Positions 42,064-51,407 of a DNA stretch of 64,000 nucleotides are shown piece after piece. Under the pieces are notes generated by a model, which was given only the letters and a program-made list of their open reading frames with translations, was not told the origin of the DNA and made no database searches. Positions within the stretch are counted from its first letter, which is position 1. Each line of letters starts with the position of its first letter. The position numbers and the translations under genes were made by a program. Source of the stretch: Pseudoblastomonas marina (GTDB taxonomy: Bacteria; Pseudomonadota; Alphaproteobacteria; Sphingomonadales; Sphingomonadaceae); the NCBI RefSeq assembly GCF_014641655.1, contig NZ_BMID01000001.1, positions 310,001-374,000 of the forward strand, written 5' to 3'.

Positions 42064-42180
42064 TCACGCGATCCACAGACGGAGAACGTAGGCAACCGCG
42101 CCGATCGCGGCGACGCTGCCGGCCCAGATCAGCGCCATCCAGCCGAGCCGTTTCCAAAGAGGAGCACGCTCGGCTTCCAT
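42064..42180 (-). CDS. DUF2474/CydX-like small subunit of cytochrome bd
   Basis: The protein is 38 residues: MEAERAPLWKRLGWMALIWAGSVAAIGAVAYVLRLW with a single membrane helix (about 12-33). It overlaps cydB by ATGA. Short proteins with this P.W.RL.WM..IW..SV..L..VA..LR pattern are the DUF2474 small subunits that follow CIO-type cytochrome bd genes and stabilise the oxidase, as CydX does in E. coli. It is too short for most gene callers. Confidence 0.8.
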   Translation of the reverse strand: MEAERAPLWKRLGWMALIWAGSVAAIGAVAYVLRLWIA

Positions 42181-43187
42181 CAGTGGTAGCCCTCGTGGCC
42201 GACCTTCCCGCGGAACACCCAATAGGCCCAGGCGGTGTAGGCGATGATCAGCGGCAGGGTGATGGCGACGCCCACCAGCATGAACACCTGGCTGCGCTCG
42301 GGCGCGGCGGCGTCCCAGATCGTCAATCCCGGCGGGACGACGTAGGGCCACATCGTCACGCCCAGCCCCGCCATCCCGAGGAAGAACAGCGCGATGCCGA
42401 GCCAGAACGGTTTCGAGTGGCGCTCGGCCTTGAGCGCGCGGAGCATCGCCACGGCGACCACCGCGGTGAGGATCGGGACCGGGGCGGCGTAGAAGATCTC
42501 CGGTGCGGTCAGCCAGCGTGCGGCATATTCGGCATTGAGGAAGACGTTGTAGAGGCTAACCGCGCCCATCAGGACCAGCGTAGCCCAGGCCGCGCGCTTG
42601 GCGAGCTGGCGCGCGTGGTGCTGGCTCTCGCCGTCGAGCTTCCACACCAGCCATGCCGCGCCGAGCAGGGCATAGCCTGCGACCGTGCCGAGTCCCGTCA
42701 GAAGCGTGTACGGCGTTAGCCAGTCGAACCAGCTGCCGGCATAGGCGCGGTCGACCACCTCGATCCCCTGCAGCAGCGCGCCCAGCGTCATGCCCTGCGC
42801 CATCGCCGCGATCAGCGAGCCGCCGGTGAAGGCCGCGTCCCAGTATCGACGGTGGCCGGGATCGCGCCAGCGATACTCGAACGCCACGCCGCGGAAGACG
42901 AGGCCGAGCAGCATGGCGATGATCAGCGGATAGGTCGCGGGCAGGATCACCGCATAGGCGAGCGGGAAGGCGGCGAAGAGTCCGCCGCCGCCCAGTACCA
43001 GCCACGTCTCGTTCCCGTCCCACACCGGAGCGATCGAGTTCATCGCCCGGTCGCGCTCCGGCCCGACCTCGAATGTGGGGAACAGGATCCCGATGCCGAG
43101 ATCGAACCCGTCCATAACGACATAGGCGAATACCGCGAAAGCGATGATGAAGGCCCAGACGGTGGTCAGGTCGACATTGACGCTCAT
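42180..43187 (-). CDS. cydB: Cytochrome bd-type quinol oxidase subunit II
   Basis: The protein is 335 residues with eight or nine hydrophobic helices. Signatures: VWAFIIAFAVFAYVVMDGFDLGIGILFP, NSIAPVWDGNETWLVLGGGGLFAAFPLAYAV and FRGVAFEYRWR. Subunit II stabilises the heme-binding subunit I. The start overlaps the cydA stop (ATGA), and the DUF2474 gene follows with ATGA overlap, so this is a three-gene translation-coupled unit. The oxidase reduces O2 to water at low oxygen or under respiratory stress. Confidence 0.95.
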   Translation of the reverse strand: MSVNVDLTTVWAFIIAFAVFAYVVMDGFDLGIGILFPTFEVGPERDRAMNSIAPVWDGNETWLVLGGGGLFAAFPLAYAVILPATYPLIIAMLLGLVFRGVAFEYRWRDPGHRRYWDAAFTGGSLIAAMAQGMTLGALLQGIEVVDRAYAGSWFDWLTPYTLLTGLGTVAGYALLGAAWLVWKLDGESQHHARQLAKRAAWATLVLMGAVSLYNVFLNAEYAARWLTAPEIFYAAPVPILTAVVAVAMLRALKAERHSKPFWLGIALFFLGMAGLGVTMWPYVVPPGLTIWDAAAPERSQVFMLVGVAITLPLIIAYTAWAYWVFRGKVGHEGYH

Positions 43188-44644
43188 GGCGCATCCCCCG
43201 GCTCGTGCTTGCTGCCCGAGAGGTCGCGGCGGCTCGCGTCGGACGGATCCTGCGTCGGCCCCGGCGTGATCCCGGCAGTGCGGATTGGCCCCTTGTCGCC
43301 GCGCTTGACGCCGTATTCGCCCGGCTTGGGCGCCTTGCGCATCAGGTGCAGGATGTACCAGACGCCCGCGCCGAAAACCGCGAAATAGACCACCACGAAG
43401 GCGAGCAACGAAGCCGCGACGGCGGGCGCATCGAGCGGGCTGGCGGCGTCGGCGGTGCGCAGGATATTGTAGACGACATAGGGCTGGCGACCGACCTCGG
43501 TGGTGATCCAGCCCGCGATCACCGCAACGAAGCCTGACGGCCCCATCGCCAGCGCGGCCTTGTGCAGCATCGGCCAGTCATAGAGCCTGCGCCGCCAGCG
43601 CGCGAACAGGCTCCACAGCCCGATACCGAGCATGGCGAAGCCGATCCCGACCATCACCCGGAACGACCAGAACACCACCGCCACCGGCGGCTGCTCGTCG
43701 TCGGGGATCGTGTCGAGCCCGGCCAGCGGGGCATCGAGGTCGTGCTTGAGGATCAGCGAGGACAGCTTGGGGATACCAACCGCGTAATCGAGCCGCTGCT
43801 CGTCATCGTTCGGGATGCCGAACAGGTAGAGCGGAGCGCCATCGGGGTGACTCTCGTAATGCCCCTCCATCGCCATCACCTTCTGTGGCTGGTGCTCCAT
43901 CGTGTTGAGGCCATGGAGATCGCCGGCGAAGATCTGCACCGGCACCACGATCGCCGCCATCCACATCGCCATCGAGAACATCTTGCGGGCATGGGGATTG
44001 GCCCGGTCCTTCAGCAGGTGCCAGGCGCCCACTCCGCCGACGACGAAGGCGGTCGTGAGGTAGGCGGCCAGAACCGTATGCACGAGGCGGTAGGGGAAGC
44101 TGGGGTTGAACACGATCTCCCACCAGCTCTCGCCGGGGAGCAGCTGGCCGTTCGCGCCGGTGACGAAGCCGGTCGGCGTGTGCATCCAACTGTTGACCGA
44201 GAGGATCCAGAACGCGCTGATGAAGGTCCCCAGCGCGACCATGCAGGTCGCGGCGAAATGCAGCTTCCTGCCGACCTTCTCCATTCCGAACAACATCACG
44301 CCGAGGAAGCCGGCCTCGAGGAAGAAGGCGGTCAGTACTTCGTAGGCCATCAGCGGCCCGATGACCGGCCCGGCCTTGTCCGAGAAGACCGACCAGTTGG
44401 TCCCGAACTGGTAACTCATCACGATGCCCGAGACGACGCCCATCGCGAAGGCGATGGCGAAGATCTTGAGCCAGTATTTGAACAGGTCGAGGTAGAGTGG
44501 CTTGCCGGTCTTGAGCCACAGCGCTTCGAGCACGGCGAGATAGCTCGCCAGCCCGATCGAGAATGCCGGGAAAATGAAATGGAAGCTCACCGTGAAGGCA
44601 AACTGGATACGGGCGAGCAGCAGCGCGTCGAGACCGTCAGGCAT
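43184..44644 (-). CDS. cydA: Cytochrome bd-type (CIO-like) quinol oxidase subunit I
   Basis: The protein is 486 residues. RIQFAFTVSFHFIFPAFSIGLASYLAVLEALWLKTG contains the N-terminal heme-ligand His. Other signatures are MSYQFGTNWSVFSDKAGPVIGPLMAYEVLTAFFLEAGFLGVMLFG, NSWMHTPTGF, and GWITTEVGRQPYVVYNILRT. The Q-loop is short, marking the cyanide-insensitive (CIO) type. It accepts electrons from quinol and reduces O2 at heme d or b. It is first in the operon, starting at ATG 44642-44644. Confidence 0.95.
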   Translation of the reverse strand: MPDGLDALLLARIQFAFTVSFHFIFPAFSIGLASYLAVLEALWLKTGKPLYLDLFKYWLKIFAIAFAMGVVSGIVMSYQFGTNWSVFSDKAGPVIGPLMAYEVLTAFFLEAGFLGVMLFGMEKVGRKLHFAATCMVALGTFISAFWILSVNSWMHTPTGFVTGANGQLLPGESWWEIVFNPSFPYRLVHTVLAAYLTTAFVVGGVGAWHLLKDRANPHARKMFSMAMWMAAIVVPVQIFAGDLHGLNTMEHQPQKVMAMEGHYESHPDGAPLYLFGIPNDDEQRLDYAVGIPKLSSLILKHDLDAPLAGLDTIPDDEQPPVAVVFWSFRVMVGIGFAMLGIGLWSLFARWRRRLYDWPMLHKAALAMGPSGFVAVIAGWITTEVGRQPYVVYNILRTADAASPLDAPAVAASLLAFVVVYFAVFGAGVWYILHLMRKAPKPGEYGVKRGDKGPIRTAGITPGPTQDPSDASRRDLSGSKHEPGDAP

Positions 44645-44731
44645 GGGAGCGGTCTAAAGGAGAAGGGTGCATCCCACTAGTATCGGTTGCGCAATTCCTG
44701 TTGCGCGCGCGGCAAGCGCGCCGGGTCGGGC

Positions 44732-45625
44732 TCACTCCGGCCCGAGCACGCGCACCCAGTCGACTTCCATCCGTACCTCGCCGCGCTTGATCGCGTCGGC
44801 GGTTTCCTGCGGAAGGCCGTAATAGGGTTCCTCAATGTCGAACACCTTCCACGGGTAGATCCCGCCGACCGCGAAATTGAGGATCACGAATTTCGGCGTG
44901 TCGAAGCGCCATTCGCCGTACCGCTCGATCTCGGCGCGGCTGACGGTGTAGAACACGTCGCCGTCGACATCGAAGGCGATTTCGTCCTTCGTCCACTCGA
45001 CCCCGTAGACGTGCCAGTCGGTCACGTCCTGGCCTTCGGGGAAATAGCGTCGCTCGACCAGCGGGGTATCGCCCGAATAACCCGGGCCGTGGATCGCCAC
45101 CGCGGTCCAGCTCTTGTCGCCGACATATTCCATGATGTCGATCTCGCCGGTGTAGGGCCAGTCGCCATTGCCGAGCAGCCAGAAGGCTGGCCAGGCCCCG
45201 ACATTGTCGGGCATGCGAATGCGCGCCTCGGCGCGGCCATAGGTGAAATCAAAATTGCCGCGCGTGTTGACCCGGCCCGAGATGAAATCGGCGTTGCGCT
45301 CTTCGTTGGTGTCCATGCCCGGTTTCCACACCGGTTCGAGGATCAGCACGCCGCCGTCGGCGCCCTCCACATTGTCTTCGAACTTGATCGTCTCGGGGCT
45401 GTCGAAATAGGCCTGCTGTTCGTTGTTGACCCAGAAATCGGGCCCGATGACGTTCCACTTCGCGCGATCGAGCGAGCCGGAGTCGAACCCCTCCTCGAAC
45501 AATACGGCACGACCATCATCCATGGCCGGTTCGGCCATGTCCGTCGCAGGTGCGGTGCAGGCCGCCAGCGTCGCAGCCAGCAATCCACCCGCCAGAGATT
45601 TCCCCAGAGCCAGATTTATCGTCAT
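44732..45625 (-). CDS. Glycoside hydrolase family 16 lipoprotein (beta-glucanase-like)
   Basis: The protein is 297 residues with a signal peptide and lipobox LAAC (about residue 23). The GH16 catalytic motif is GEIDIMEYVG (E-x-D-x-x-E at about 164-169). ADFISGRVNTRGNFDFTYGRAEARIRMPDNVGAWPAFWLLGNGDWPYTG and TDWHVYGVEWTKDEIAFDVDGDVFYT are family-typical. It hydrolyses beta-1,3 or mixed-linkage glucans such as laminarin; the specificity is not certain. A LacI-type operator lies at 45654, so it is probably induced by its sugar product. It is divergent from the M1 peptidase. Confidence 0.92.
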   Translation of the reverse strand: MTINLALGKSLAGGLLAATLAACTAPATDMAEPAMDDGRAVLFEEGFDSGSLDRAKWNVIGPDFWVNNEQQAYFDSPETIKFEDNVEGADGGVLILEPVWKPGMDTNEERNADFISGRVNTRGNFDFTYGRAEARIRMPDNVGAWPAFWLLGNGDWPYTGEIDIMEYVGDKSWTAVAIHGPGYSGDTPLVERRYFPEGQDVTDWHVYGVEWTKDEIAFDVDGDVFYTVSRAEIERYGEWRFDTPKFVILNFAVGGIYPWKVFDIEEPYYGLPQETADAIKRGEVRMEVDWVRVLGPE

Positions 45626-45653
45626 CGCGAGTTCCCCTCGATCCCGATTGCGT

Positions 45654-45667
45654 TGTTAACGTTCACA
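45654..45667. promoter_or_regulatory. LacI-family-type operator before the GH16 gene
   Basis: TGTTAACGTTCACA is a 14-base near-perfect palindrome centred on ACGT, the form bound by LacI/CytR-type repressors. It lies 29 bases upstream of the GH16 start and about 95 bases before the M1 peptidase start, so either promoter could be controlled. No LacI gene is in the window. Confidence 0.55.
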
Positions 45668-45761
45668 ATAGCAATCTGTTCAGGCTTGGCAAAGGGGCTG
45701 TGTCATATCCGCGCAAATCGTGTAACTGCCCCCACGAATTTTTCCTCCCCGGAGACTTGCC

Positions 45762-47642
45762 TTGCGTATCTTAGCCGCCGCCCTGACCTTCTCGCTGTCG
45801 CTCGCCGGATGCACCGCGACGGACGATGCCGCGCCCGACACGCCCGAGGTGGCGCCGATCCTGACCAGTGAAGACGCGTTCGACGACCAGACCTTCGCCC
45901 AGCCGCAGGTCGCGCGGGTCACGCATGTCAGCCTCGATCTCGAACTCGATTTCGATGACAAGTCGGTCGCGGGCGAGGCGGTGCTCGATATCCAGGCGCA
46001 GGACGGTGCGGACGAGATCGTGCTCGACAATGACGGCTACCGTGTCGCCTCGATCACCGATGGCGAAGGCAAGCGGCTCCGCTACGAACTGGGCGCGGAA
46101 GAGGAAGGCAAGGGCCGCCCGCTGACCGTGCAGATCGGCGATGCGCGGCAGATCAAGGTCACCTACAGCGCGACCGATGCGGACGCGCTGCAATGGCTCA
46201 GCCCCGAACAGACCGCGGGCGGCGAATATCCCTATCTCTTCAGCCAGGGCCAGGCGACGCTCAACCGCACCTGGATCCCGACGCAGGACAGCCCCGGCAT
46301 CCGCCAGACCTGGGATGCGCGGATCGTCGCGCCGGCCCCGCTAGACGTGGTGATGAGCGGCCTGCGCAAGGGCGAGGCCGAGGAACTGGACAACGGCAAA
46401 CGCGCGTTCGAGTTCGAGATGGACAAGCCGGTCGCGCCCTATTTGATCGCGATCGCCGCGGGCGATATAGATTTCCGTTCGCTCGGGCCCCGCACCGGCG
46501 TATGGGCCGAACCCGCCGTGCTCGATCGCGCAGCGGAGGAACTCTCCGATACCGAGGCACTCGTCGACGCGGCGGAGGAACTCTACGGACCCTATCGCTG
46601 GGGTCGCTACGACATGATCGTGCTGCCGCCAGCCTTCCCTTACGGGGGCATGGAAAACCCGGTGATGACCTTCCTCACGCCGACCTTCATCGCGGGCGAC
46701 AAGTCGAACAACGGCCTGATCGCGCACGAGCTGGCGCATAGCTGGTCGGGCAACCTCGTCACCAACGCGGTGTGGGGCGACGGCTGGCTCAATGAGGGCG
46801 TGACCTCGTATTTCGAGAACCGCATCGTCGAGGCGGTCTACGGCAAGAAGCGCGCCGAACAGGAAGCCGCACTGGCCTACGCCAATATCGAGGAAACGCT
46901 CGCTGAAGTGGGCGAGGACGCGCCCGGCACCGCGCTTCATACCGACGGCAAGGGCGAGCTGATCGGCAGCGCGATCGCCTATGACAAGGGCGCCTATTTC
47001 CTCCGCACGGTCGAGAAGATCGTCGGCCGCGACCGGTTCGACGCCTGGCTGCGCCAGTGGTTCGACAACCACGCCTTCCAGCCCGCGACCAGCGCGATGC
47101 TGCTCGCCGACATGGAGGAAAACCTCGTGCGCGACGAGCAGGAGGCCGAGGCGCTCATGCTGCGCGAATGGATCTACGAGCCGGGCCTGCCGGCGAACGT
47201 GGCCAAGCCCGATCCGAAGGCCTTCGCCGAGGTCGACAACGCCGTGAACGCCTATGCGCGCAACGACATCCTCCCGACCAATTGGGAAGGCTGGACCAGC
47301 GCCGAACGCCAGCGCTTCCTCGATAACATCCCGAAGGAACGCAGCGACGAACAGCTCGCGACGCTCAACCGCGAACTCGGCCTGTCCGAGACCGGCAACA
47401 ACGAGGAACTGTTCCTGTGGCTCGAACTCGCGCTGGCCAACCGGTACGAGCCGGCGGTCGCACAGGCCGAGGAATTCCTCGCCCGGATCGGTCGTGCCAA
47501 GTTCGTCAGACCACTGTTCCAGGTCCTGTGGGACCAGGGCGAATGGGGCCGTTCGATCGCGCGCGACGTCTACGAGGAAACCCGCGCGGGCTATCACGCG
47601 GTGACCCGCGGCGGGGTCGACCGGATCGTCGAAGGCGAGTGA
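45762..47642 (+). CDS. M1 family aminopeptidase lipoprotein
   Basis: The protein is 626 residues starting at TTG 45762 (GGAGACTTGCC before it). The signal peptide has lipobox LAGC. The N-terminal beta domain is followed by the catalytic core: the substrate motif YGGMENPVMTF, then LIAHELAHSWSGN (HELAH zinc site) and WLNEGVTSYFENRIVE, which supplies the third zinc ligand E (about 336-349). An alpha-helical C-terminus (leukotriene A4 hydrolase-like) follows. It removes N-terminal residues from peptides in the periplasm. The protein is of normal length. Confidence 0.92.
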   Translation: MRILAAALTFSLSLAGCTATDDAAPDTPEVAPILTSEDAFDDQTFAQPQVARVTHVSLDLELDFDDKSVAGEAVLDIQAQDGADEIVLDNDGYRVASITDGEGKRLRYELGAEEEGKGRPLTVQIGDARQIKVTYSATDADALQWLSPEQTAGGEYPYLFSQGQATLNRTWIPTQDSPGIRQTWDARIVAPAPLDVVMSGLRKGEAEELDNGKRAFEFEMDKPVAPYLIAIAAGDIDFRSLGPRTGVWAEPAVLDRAAEELSDTEALVDAAEELYGPYRWGRYDMIVLPPAFPYGGMENPVMTFLTPTFIAGDKSNNGLIAHELAHSWSGNLVTNAVWGDGWLNEGVTSYFENRIVEAVYGKKRAEQEAALAYANIEETLAEVGEDAPGTALHTDGKGELIGSAIAYDKGAYFLRTVEKIVGRDRFDAWLRQWFDNHAFQPATSAMLLADMEENLVRDEQEAEALMLREWIYEPGLPANVAKPDPKAFAEVDNAVNAYARNDILPTNWEGWTSAERQRFLDNIPKERSDEQLATLNRELGLSETGNNEELFLWLELALANRYEPAVAQAEEFLARIGRAKFVRPLFQVLWDQGEWGRSIARDVYEETRAGYHAVTRGGVDRIVEGE

Positions 47643-47650
47643 CCGGGGTT

Positions 47651-47679
47651 GCGTGGCGCGCACCATCTGTGCGCCACGC
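47651..47679. terminator. Perfect hairpin after the M1 peptidase gene
   Basis: GCGTGGCGC (47651-47659) and GCGCCACGC (47671-47679) pair perfectly with an 11-base loop, 9 bases after the stop codon. No U-tract follows, so this may be a Rho-independent-like stop, a stabilising hairpin or an attenuator. Confidence 0.45.
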
Positions 47680-47719
47680 GATCATGGTGCGGGTCGGGAA
47701 CGCGCGCTAGGCTGCGCGC

Positions 47720-48721
47720 ATGAATGCCGCCATCGCCGCAAAAGCCCGCAAGTTTGCGCCGATCGTCCTCCCGCTGGCGGCGATCGCCGCGGCACGGACG
47801 ATGACTTTCACCGATTGGGCCGCCGCCAATGCGACGCTCGCCGCGCTGCTCTTCGCCTGGGTGGTAGCCGATGGGCTGGCGCTGGGCCTGATCGCCAAGG
47901 CGGACCGTCATCGACCCGGCCTGAAGGCGCTGCTCGGCGCCTTCGCCGCGGCCAGCCTGGTGATCGTGCTGGGTGCCGCAGCACCGGTGCGCGCTGCGAT
48001 CCTCTCCATGCCGCCATTGCTCGCTGCGCTGGGCGTGACAGTGGTCGCCTATCTCGGCTGGAGCGCGGTTCGCGCCGGGTTCGCATGGCGCGCGGAACGC
48101 TCGGCCGAAGCGGTTCTCGGCAGTTTCATCCCGCGCCCGCTCGCCCGCGCGATCCTGCACGAATTCGGCATGATGCATCTCGCGCTGTTCCGCTGGAACG
48201 CGCCGCGCGACGTGCCTGCCGGGGCGCAGGCTTTCGCCTATCACCGCTACCTCAACCCGATGGTCGCGGCGCTGCTCGTACTGCAATTGTTCGAGCTCGC
48301 GGTCGTCCACTTCTTCCTGATGATGTGGAACCCGACGATTGCCTGGATCGCTTTCGGGCTCAGCGCAGCCGGGGCGCTGTGGCTGGTCGCCCTGATGAAG
48401 AGCTTCCGCATCAATCCGGTCCTGCTCGATCGCGACAGGTTGCGGGTGCGCTCGGGCGCGATCGTCGATGCCGTCGTGCCGCTGGATGCGATCGCCGGGA
48501 TCGTGCCAGCGTTCGACGAAGCGACCCGCAAGCGGAAGGACACGCTCGACACCGCGCTCCTCGCCGCGCCGAACGTCTGTCTCGAGCTTGCCTATCCGGT
48601 CGCGATCCCGACCATGTTCGGCGGTTCGCGCGAGGTCGTGCGCGTGGCGATGCGGCTCGAGGACAGCGCCGGTTTCATCGTGGCGCTCGGGCAGGGCGGC
48701 TGTCAGAATCCGTCCGTGTAA
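47720..48721 (+). CDS. Uncharacterised membrane protein
   Basis: The protein is 333 residues. Six predicted membrane segments lie in the first 230 residues (e.g. LAALLFAWVVADGLALGLIA, VVAYLGWSAVRAGF, MVAALLVLQLFELAVVHFFLMMW, IAWIAFGLSAAGALWLVALM). A soluble C-terminal domain of about 100 residues follows (FRINPVLLDRDRLRVRSGAIVDAVVPLDAIAGI...MFGGSREVVRVAMRLED). The tail has a PH-like beta layout. I recognise no family. It stands between the M1 peptidase hairpin and a lipoprotein gene. Confidence 0.7.
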   Translation: MNAAIAAKARKFAPIVLPLAAIAAARTMTFTDWAAANATLAALLFAWVVADGLALGLIAKADRHRPGLKALLGAFAAASLVIVLGAAAPVRAAILSMPPLLAALGVTVVAYLGWSAVRAGFAWRAERSAEAVLGSFIPRPLARAILHEFGMMHLALFRWNAPRDVPAGAQAFAYHRYLNPMVAALLVLQLFELAVVHFFLMMWNPTIAWIAFGLSAAGALWLVALMKSFRINPVLLDRDRLRVRSGAIVDAVVPLDAIAGIVPAFDEATRKRKDTLDTALLAAPNVCLELAYPVAIPTMFGGSREVVRVAMRLEDSAGFIVALGQGGCQNPSV

Positions 48722-48772
48722 ATCGGTCGACATGCCCGGTTAGACCTCGCTCGACACAACGAGGAGGTCCCG

Positions 48773-49213
48773 ATGAAATTCCGCCATGCCATGCTTTCGA
48801 TCTTGCCCTTCGCCGCGCTCGGCGCGTGCTCGGGCGGCGCGATCGAAACGCCGATGGATCCGCAAGCCGTGGCCGCCGCGGTCGAAAACGACCTCGGCAT
48901 GGTCTGCTTCGAACCCGAACCGGGCGAGACCATCCCGTGCGACGTGAAGGCCGATCCCGGCCGCAGCCGCACCTATGCCGATGTCCGGATCCAGGTCGTC
49001 GAGGCGGACGACCGCGGTGAAGGCGTATACGAAGTCAGCACCATCTCGGTGCGCCAGTCCGAAATCGATCGCGGCCAAGTCGAAAAATTCGTCTCCCGTT
49101 TCGGCTTCAGCGCCGAGGATCTCGAAGGGGCGATCGTCAATGGCGACCGTATCACCCGCGGTCCCTTCACGCTCGATCGGTTCAAGACCGAATCGATCCT
49201 GATCTTCGACTGA
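48773..49213 (+). CDS. Small lipoprotein of unknown function
   Basis: The protein is 146 residues from the ATG 48773 behind CGAGGAGG. The signal peptide has lipobox LGAC (about residue 19). The mature part is a beta-rich domain with two cysteines (VCFEPEP and PCDVKAD) likely forming a disulfide, ISVRQSEIDRGQVEKFVSRFGFSAEDLEGAIVNGDRIT and a TRGPFTLDRFKTE strand. No known domain. A hairpin follows the stop (49215-49240). Confidence 0.7.
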   Translation: MKFRHAMLSILPFAALGACSGGAIETPMDPQAVAAAVENDLGMVCFEPEPGETIPCDVKADPGRSRTYADVRIQVVEADDRGEGVYEVSTISVRQSEIDRGQVEKFVSRFGFSAEDLEGAIVNGDRITRGPFTLDRFKTESILIFD

Positions 49214-49214
49214 T

Positions 49215-49240
49215 CGCCGCGCGCTCCTTCTGGCGCGGCG
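49215..49240. terminator. Hairpin after the lipoprotein gene
   Basis: CGCCGCGC (49215-49222) and GCGCGGCG (49233-49240) form an 8-base perfect stem with a 10-base loop just after the stop codon. No T-run follows, so it is only a possible terminator. Confidence 0.4.
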
Positions 49241-49316
49241 GATGCCGGTCGGTCCCCCGTGCCGATCGGCATTTCGCGCTTGCACAACGGCGCGTCGGGC
49301 CACACATTCGCCCGCG

Positions 49317-51407
49317 ATGCTGCGCCAGTACGAACTTGTGGAACGGGTCAAGGAATACGACCCCGACGCCGACGAGGCGCTACTCAACCGCGCCTATGTC
49401 TATACCGTGCAGAAGCACGGTACGCAGAAGCGCGCCAGCGGCGATCCCTATTTCAGCCACCCGGTCGAGGTCGCCGGGCTGATGACCGATCTGAAACTCG
49501 ACCAGGAAACGATCGCCACTGCGCTGCTCCACGATACGGTCGAGGACACGCTCGCAACGATCGACGATATCGAGGAGCTGTTCGGTCCGGATGTGGCGCG
49601 GCTGGTCGACGGGGTGACCAAGCTTTCGAAGATCGAGCAGATGCCCGAGAACGAGCGCGCGGCGGAAAACCTGCGCAAGTTCCTGCTCGCCATGAGCGAG
49701 GATATCCGCGTGCTGCTGGTCAAGCTCGGCGACCGGCTGCACAACATGCGCACGCTGCACTACATCAAGAAGCCCGAGAAGCGCCGCCGCATCGCGCGCG
49801 AGACGATGGATATCTACGCCCCGCTGGCCGAGCGGGTGGGGATGTACGAATACATGCGCGAGATGCAGGCGCTCGCCTTCGAACAGCTCGAACCCGAGGC
49901 CTACACCACGATCACCAGGCGGCTCGAGGAAATCCGTTCGCAGGACAGCGGGCAGGTCGATGCGATCGCGCTCGCGATCAAGCAGGCGCTGGCCGAGACC
50001 GGGCTCCAGGTCGAGGTGACCGGGCGCGAGAAACATCCCTATTCGATCTGGAAGAAGATGGCCGAGCGGCACCTTCCGTTCGACAAGGTGACCGATATCT
50101 TCGCCTTCCGCGTGATCACCGAAAGCGTCGAGGATTGCTACCGCGCGATGGGGGTGCTGCACACGGTGTGGCAGTTCATCCCGGGCAAGTTCAAGGACTA
50201 CATCTCGACGCCGAAGAACAACGGCTACCGTTCGCTTCACACCTCGCTGATCTACGAGAACTCGATGCGCGTCGAGGTGCAGATCCGCACCCGCGACATG
50301 CACCGCACCAACGAATTCGGTCTCGCCGCGCATTGGGCCTACAAGCAGGCGGACCGGCCCGACGGACAGGTCGGCTGGCTGCGCGACCTGATCGAGATCG
50401 TCGATGCGAGCCACGATCCCGAGGAGCTGCTCGAGCACACGCGGATGGCGATCTACCAGGATCGCATCTTCGCCTTCACGCCGAAGGGCGCGCTGTTCCA
50501 GCTGCCCAAGGGCGCGACCCCGGTCGATTTCGCCTATGCCGTGCACACCGATCTCGGCGACCAGACCGTCGGCGCCAAGATCAACGGGCGGCACGTGCCG
50601 CTGCGCACCACGCTCAACAATGGCGACGTGGTCGAGATCATCCGTTCGAAATCGTCCGAACCGCAACTGTCGTGGCTCGGCCACGTGGTCACCGGCAAGG
50701 CGCGCTCGGCGATCCGGCGCGGACTGCGCGCCAAGGAGCGCGCCGAACATGCCGAGATCGGGCAGCAGATGTTCGACGATATCGCCGCGCGGATGCCGAC
50801 CAAGATCGGGCGCAAGGCGATCAAGGGCGCGATCGAACGGCTGCAATTGCGGGACGAGGAAGAGTTGATGGCGGCGATCGGCACCGCCCGGCTCGACGAT
50901 CGCGAAGTGATGGAAGCACTGGTCCCCGGGTCGACCGCGGACCTGCCCAAGAAACCGCATTGGCCCCGGCAGGACGGCGCGATCTCGATCAAGGGGCTGA
51001 CCCCCGGGCGCGCGTTCAAGCTCGGTGTGTGCTGTCACCCGGTGCCGGGCGAGCGGATCGTCGGTGTTCGCCAAGATGGCGAGGGCGTGATCGTCCACCG
51101 GATCGACTGCGAACAGCTCGCCGACGGGATCGATGCCGACTGGCTCGACCTGTCATGGGGCGAATATTCCTCCGGCGCGCCGGTGCGCCTCGGAATGGAA
51201 ATCTACAATCGTCCCGGCACGCTCGCCGACATGACCGGCATCCTCGCGCGCAACACCGCCAATATCCAGCGCATCGAGATGGTCGAACGCGAACAGCCCT
51301 TCGGCACCTACACGGTCGATATCGAGGTCGAGGACCTCGCCCACCTCACCCGCATCATCTCCGCCCTGCGCGCCAGCGATGCCGTGGCGGAGGTGGAGCG
51401 GATCTAG
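49317..51407 (+). CDS. rsh: Bifunctional (p)ppGpp synthetase/hydrolase
   Basis: The protein is 696 residues from the ATG 49317. The HD hydrolase domain (about 25-150) has ALLHDTVEDT with metal-binding H72 and D73. The synthetase (about 240-350) has YSIWKKM, FAFRVITESVEDCY and NGYRSLHTSLI. The regulatory end has a TGS domain (about 380-445, FAFTPKGALFQLPKGATPVDFAYAVHTDLGD), a zinc-finger-like CC (GVCCHPVPGERI) and an ACT domain (about 620-690, NRPGTLADMTGILARN). It makes and degrades the alarmone during starvation. The stop shares CTAG with the convergent gene. Confidence 0.97.
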   Translation: MLRQYELVERVKEYDPDADEALLNRAYVYTVQKHGTQKRASGDPYFSHPVEVAGLMTDLKLDQETIATALLHDTVEDTLATIDDIEELFGPDVARLVDGVTKLSKIEQMPENERAAENLRKFLLAMSEDIRVLLVKLGDRLHNMRTLHYIKKPEKRRRIARETMDIYAPLAERVGMYEYMREMQALAFEQLEPEAYTTITRRLEEIRSQDSGQVDAIALAIKQALAETGLQVEVTGREKHPYSIWKKMAERHLPFDKVTDIFAFRVITESVEDCYRAMGVLHTVWQFIPGKFKDYISTPKNNGYRSLHTSLIYENSMRVEVQIRTRDMHRTNEFGLAAHWAYKQADRPDGQVGWLRDLIEIVDASHDPEELLEHTRMAIYQDRIFAFTPKGALFQLPKGATPVDFAYAVHTDLGDQTVGAKINGRHVPLRTTLNNGDVVEIIRSKSSEPQLSWLGHVVTGKARSAIRRGLRAKERAEHAEIGQQMFDDIAARMPTKIGRKAIKGAIERLQLRDEEELMAAIGTARLDDREVMEALVPGSTADLPKKPHWPRQDGAISIKGLTPGRAFKLGVCCHPVPGERIVGVRQDGEGVIVHRIDCEQLADGIDADWLDLSWGEYSSGAPVRLGMEIYNRPGTLADMTGILARNTANIQRIEMVEREQPFGTYTVDIEVEDLAHLTRIISALRASDAVAEVERI

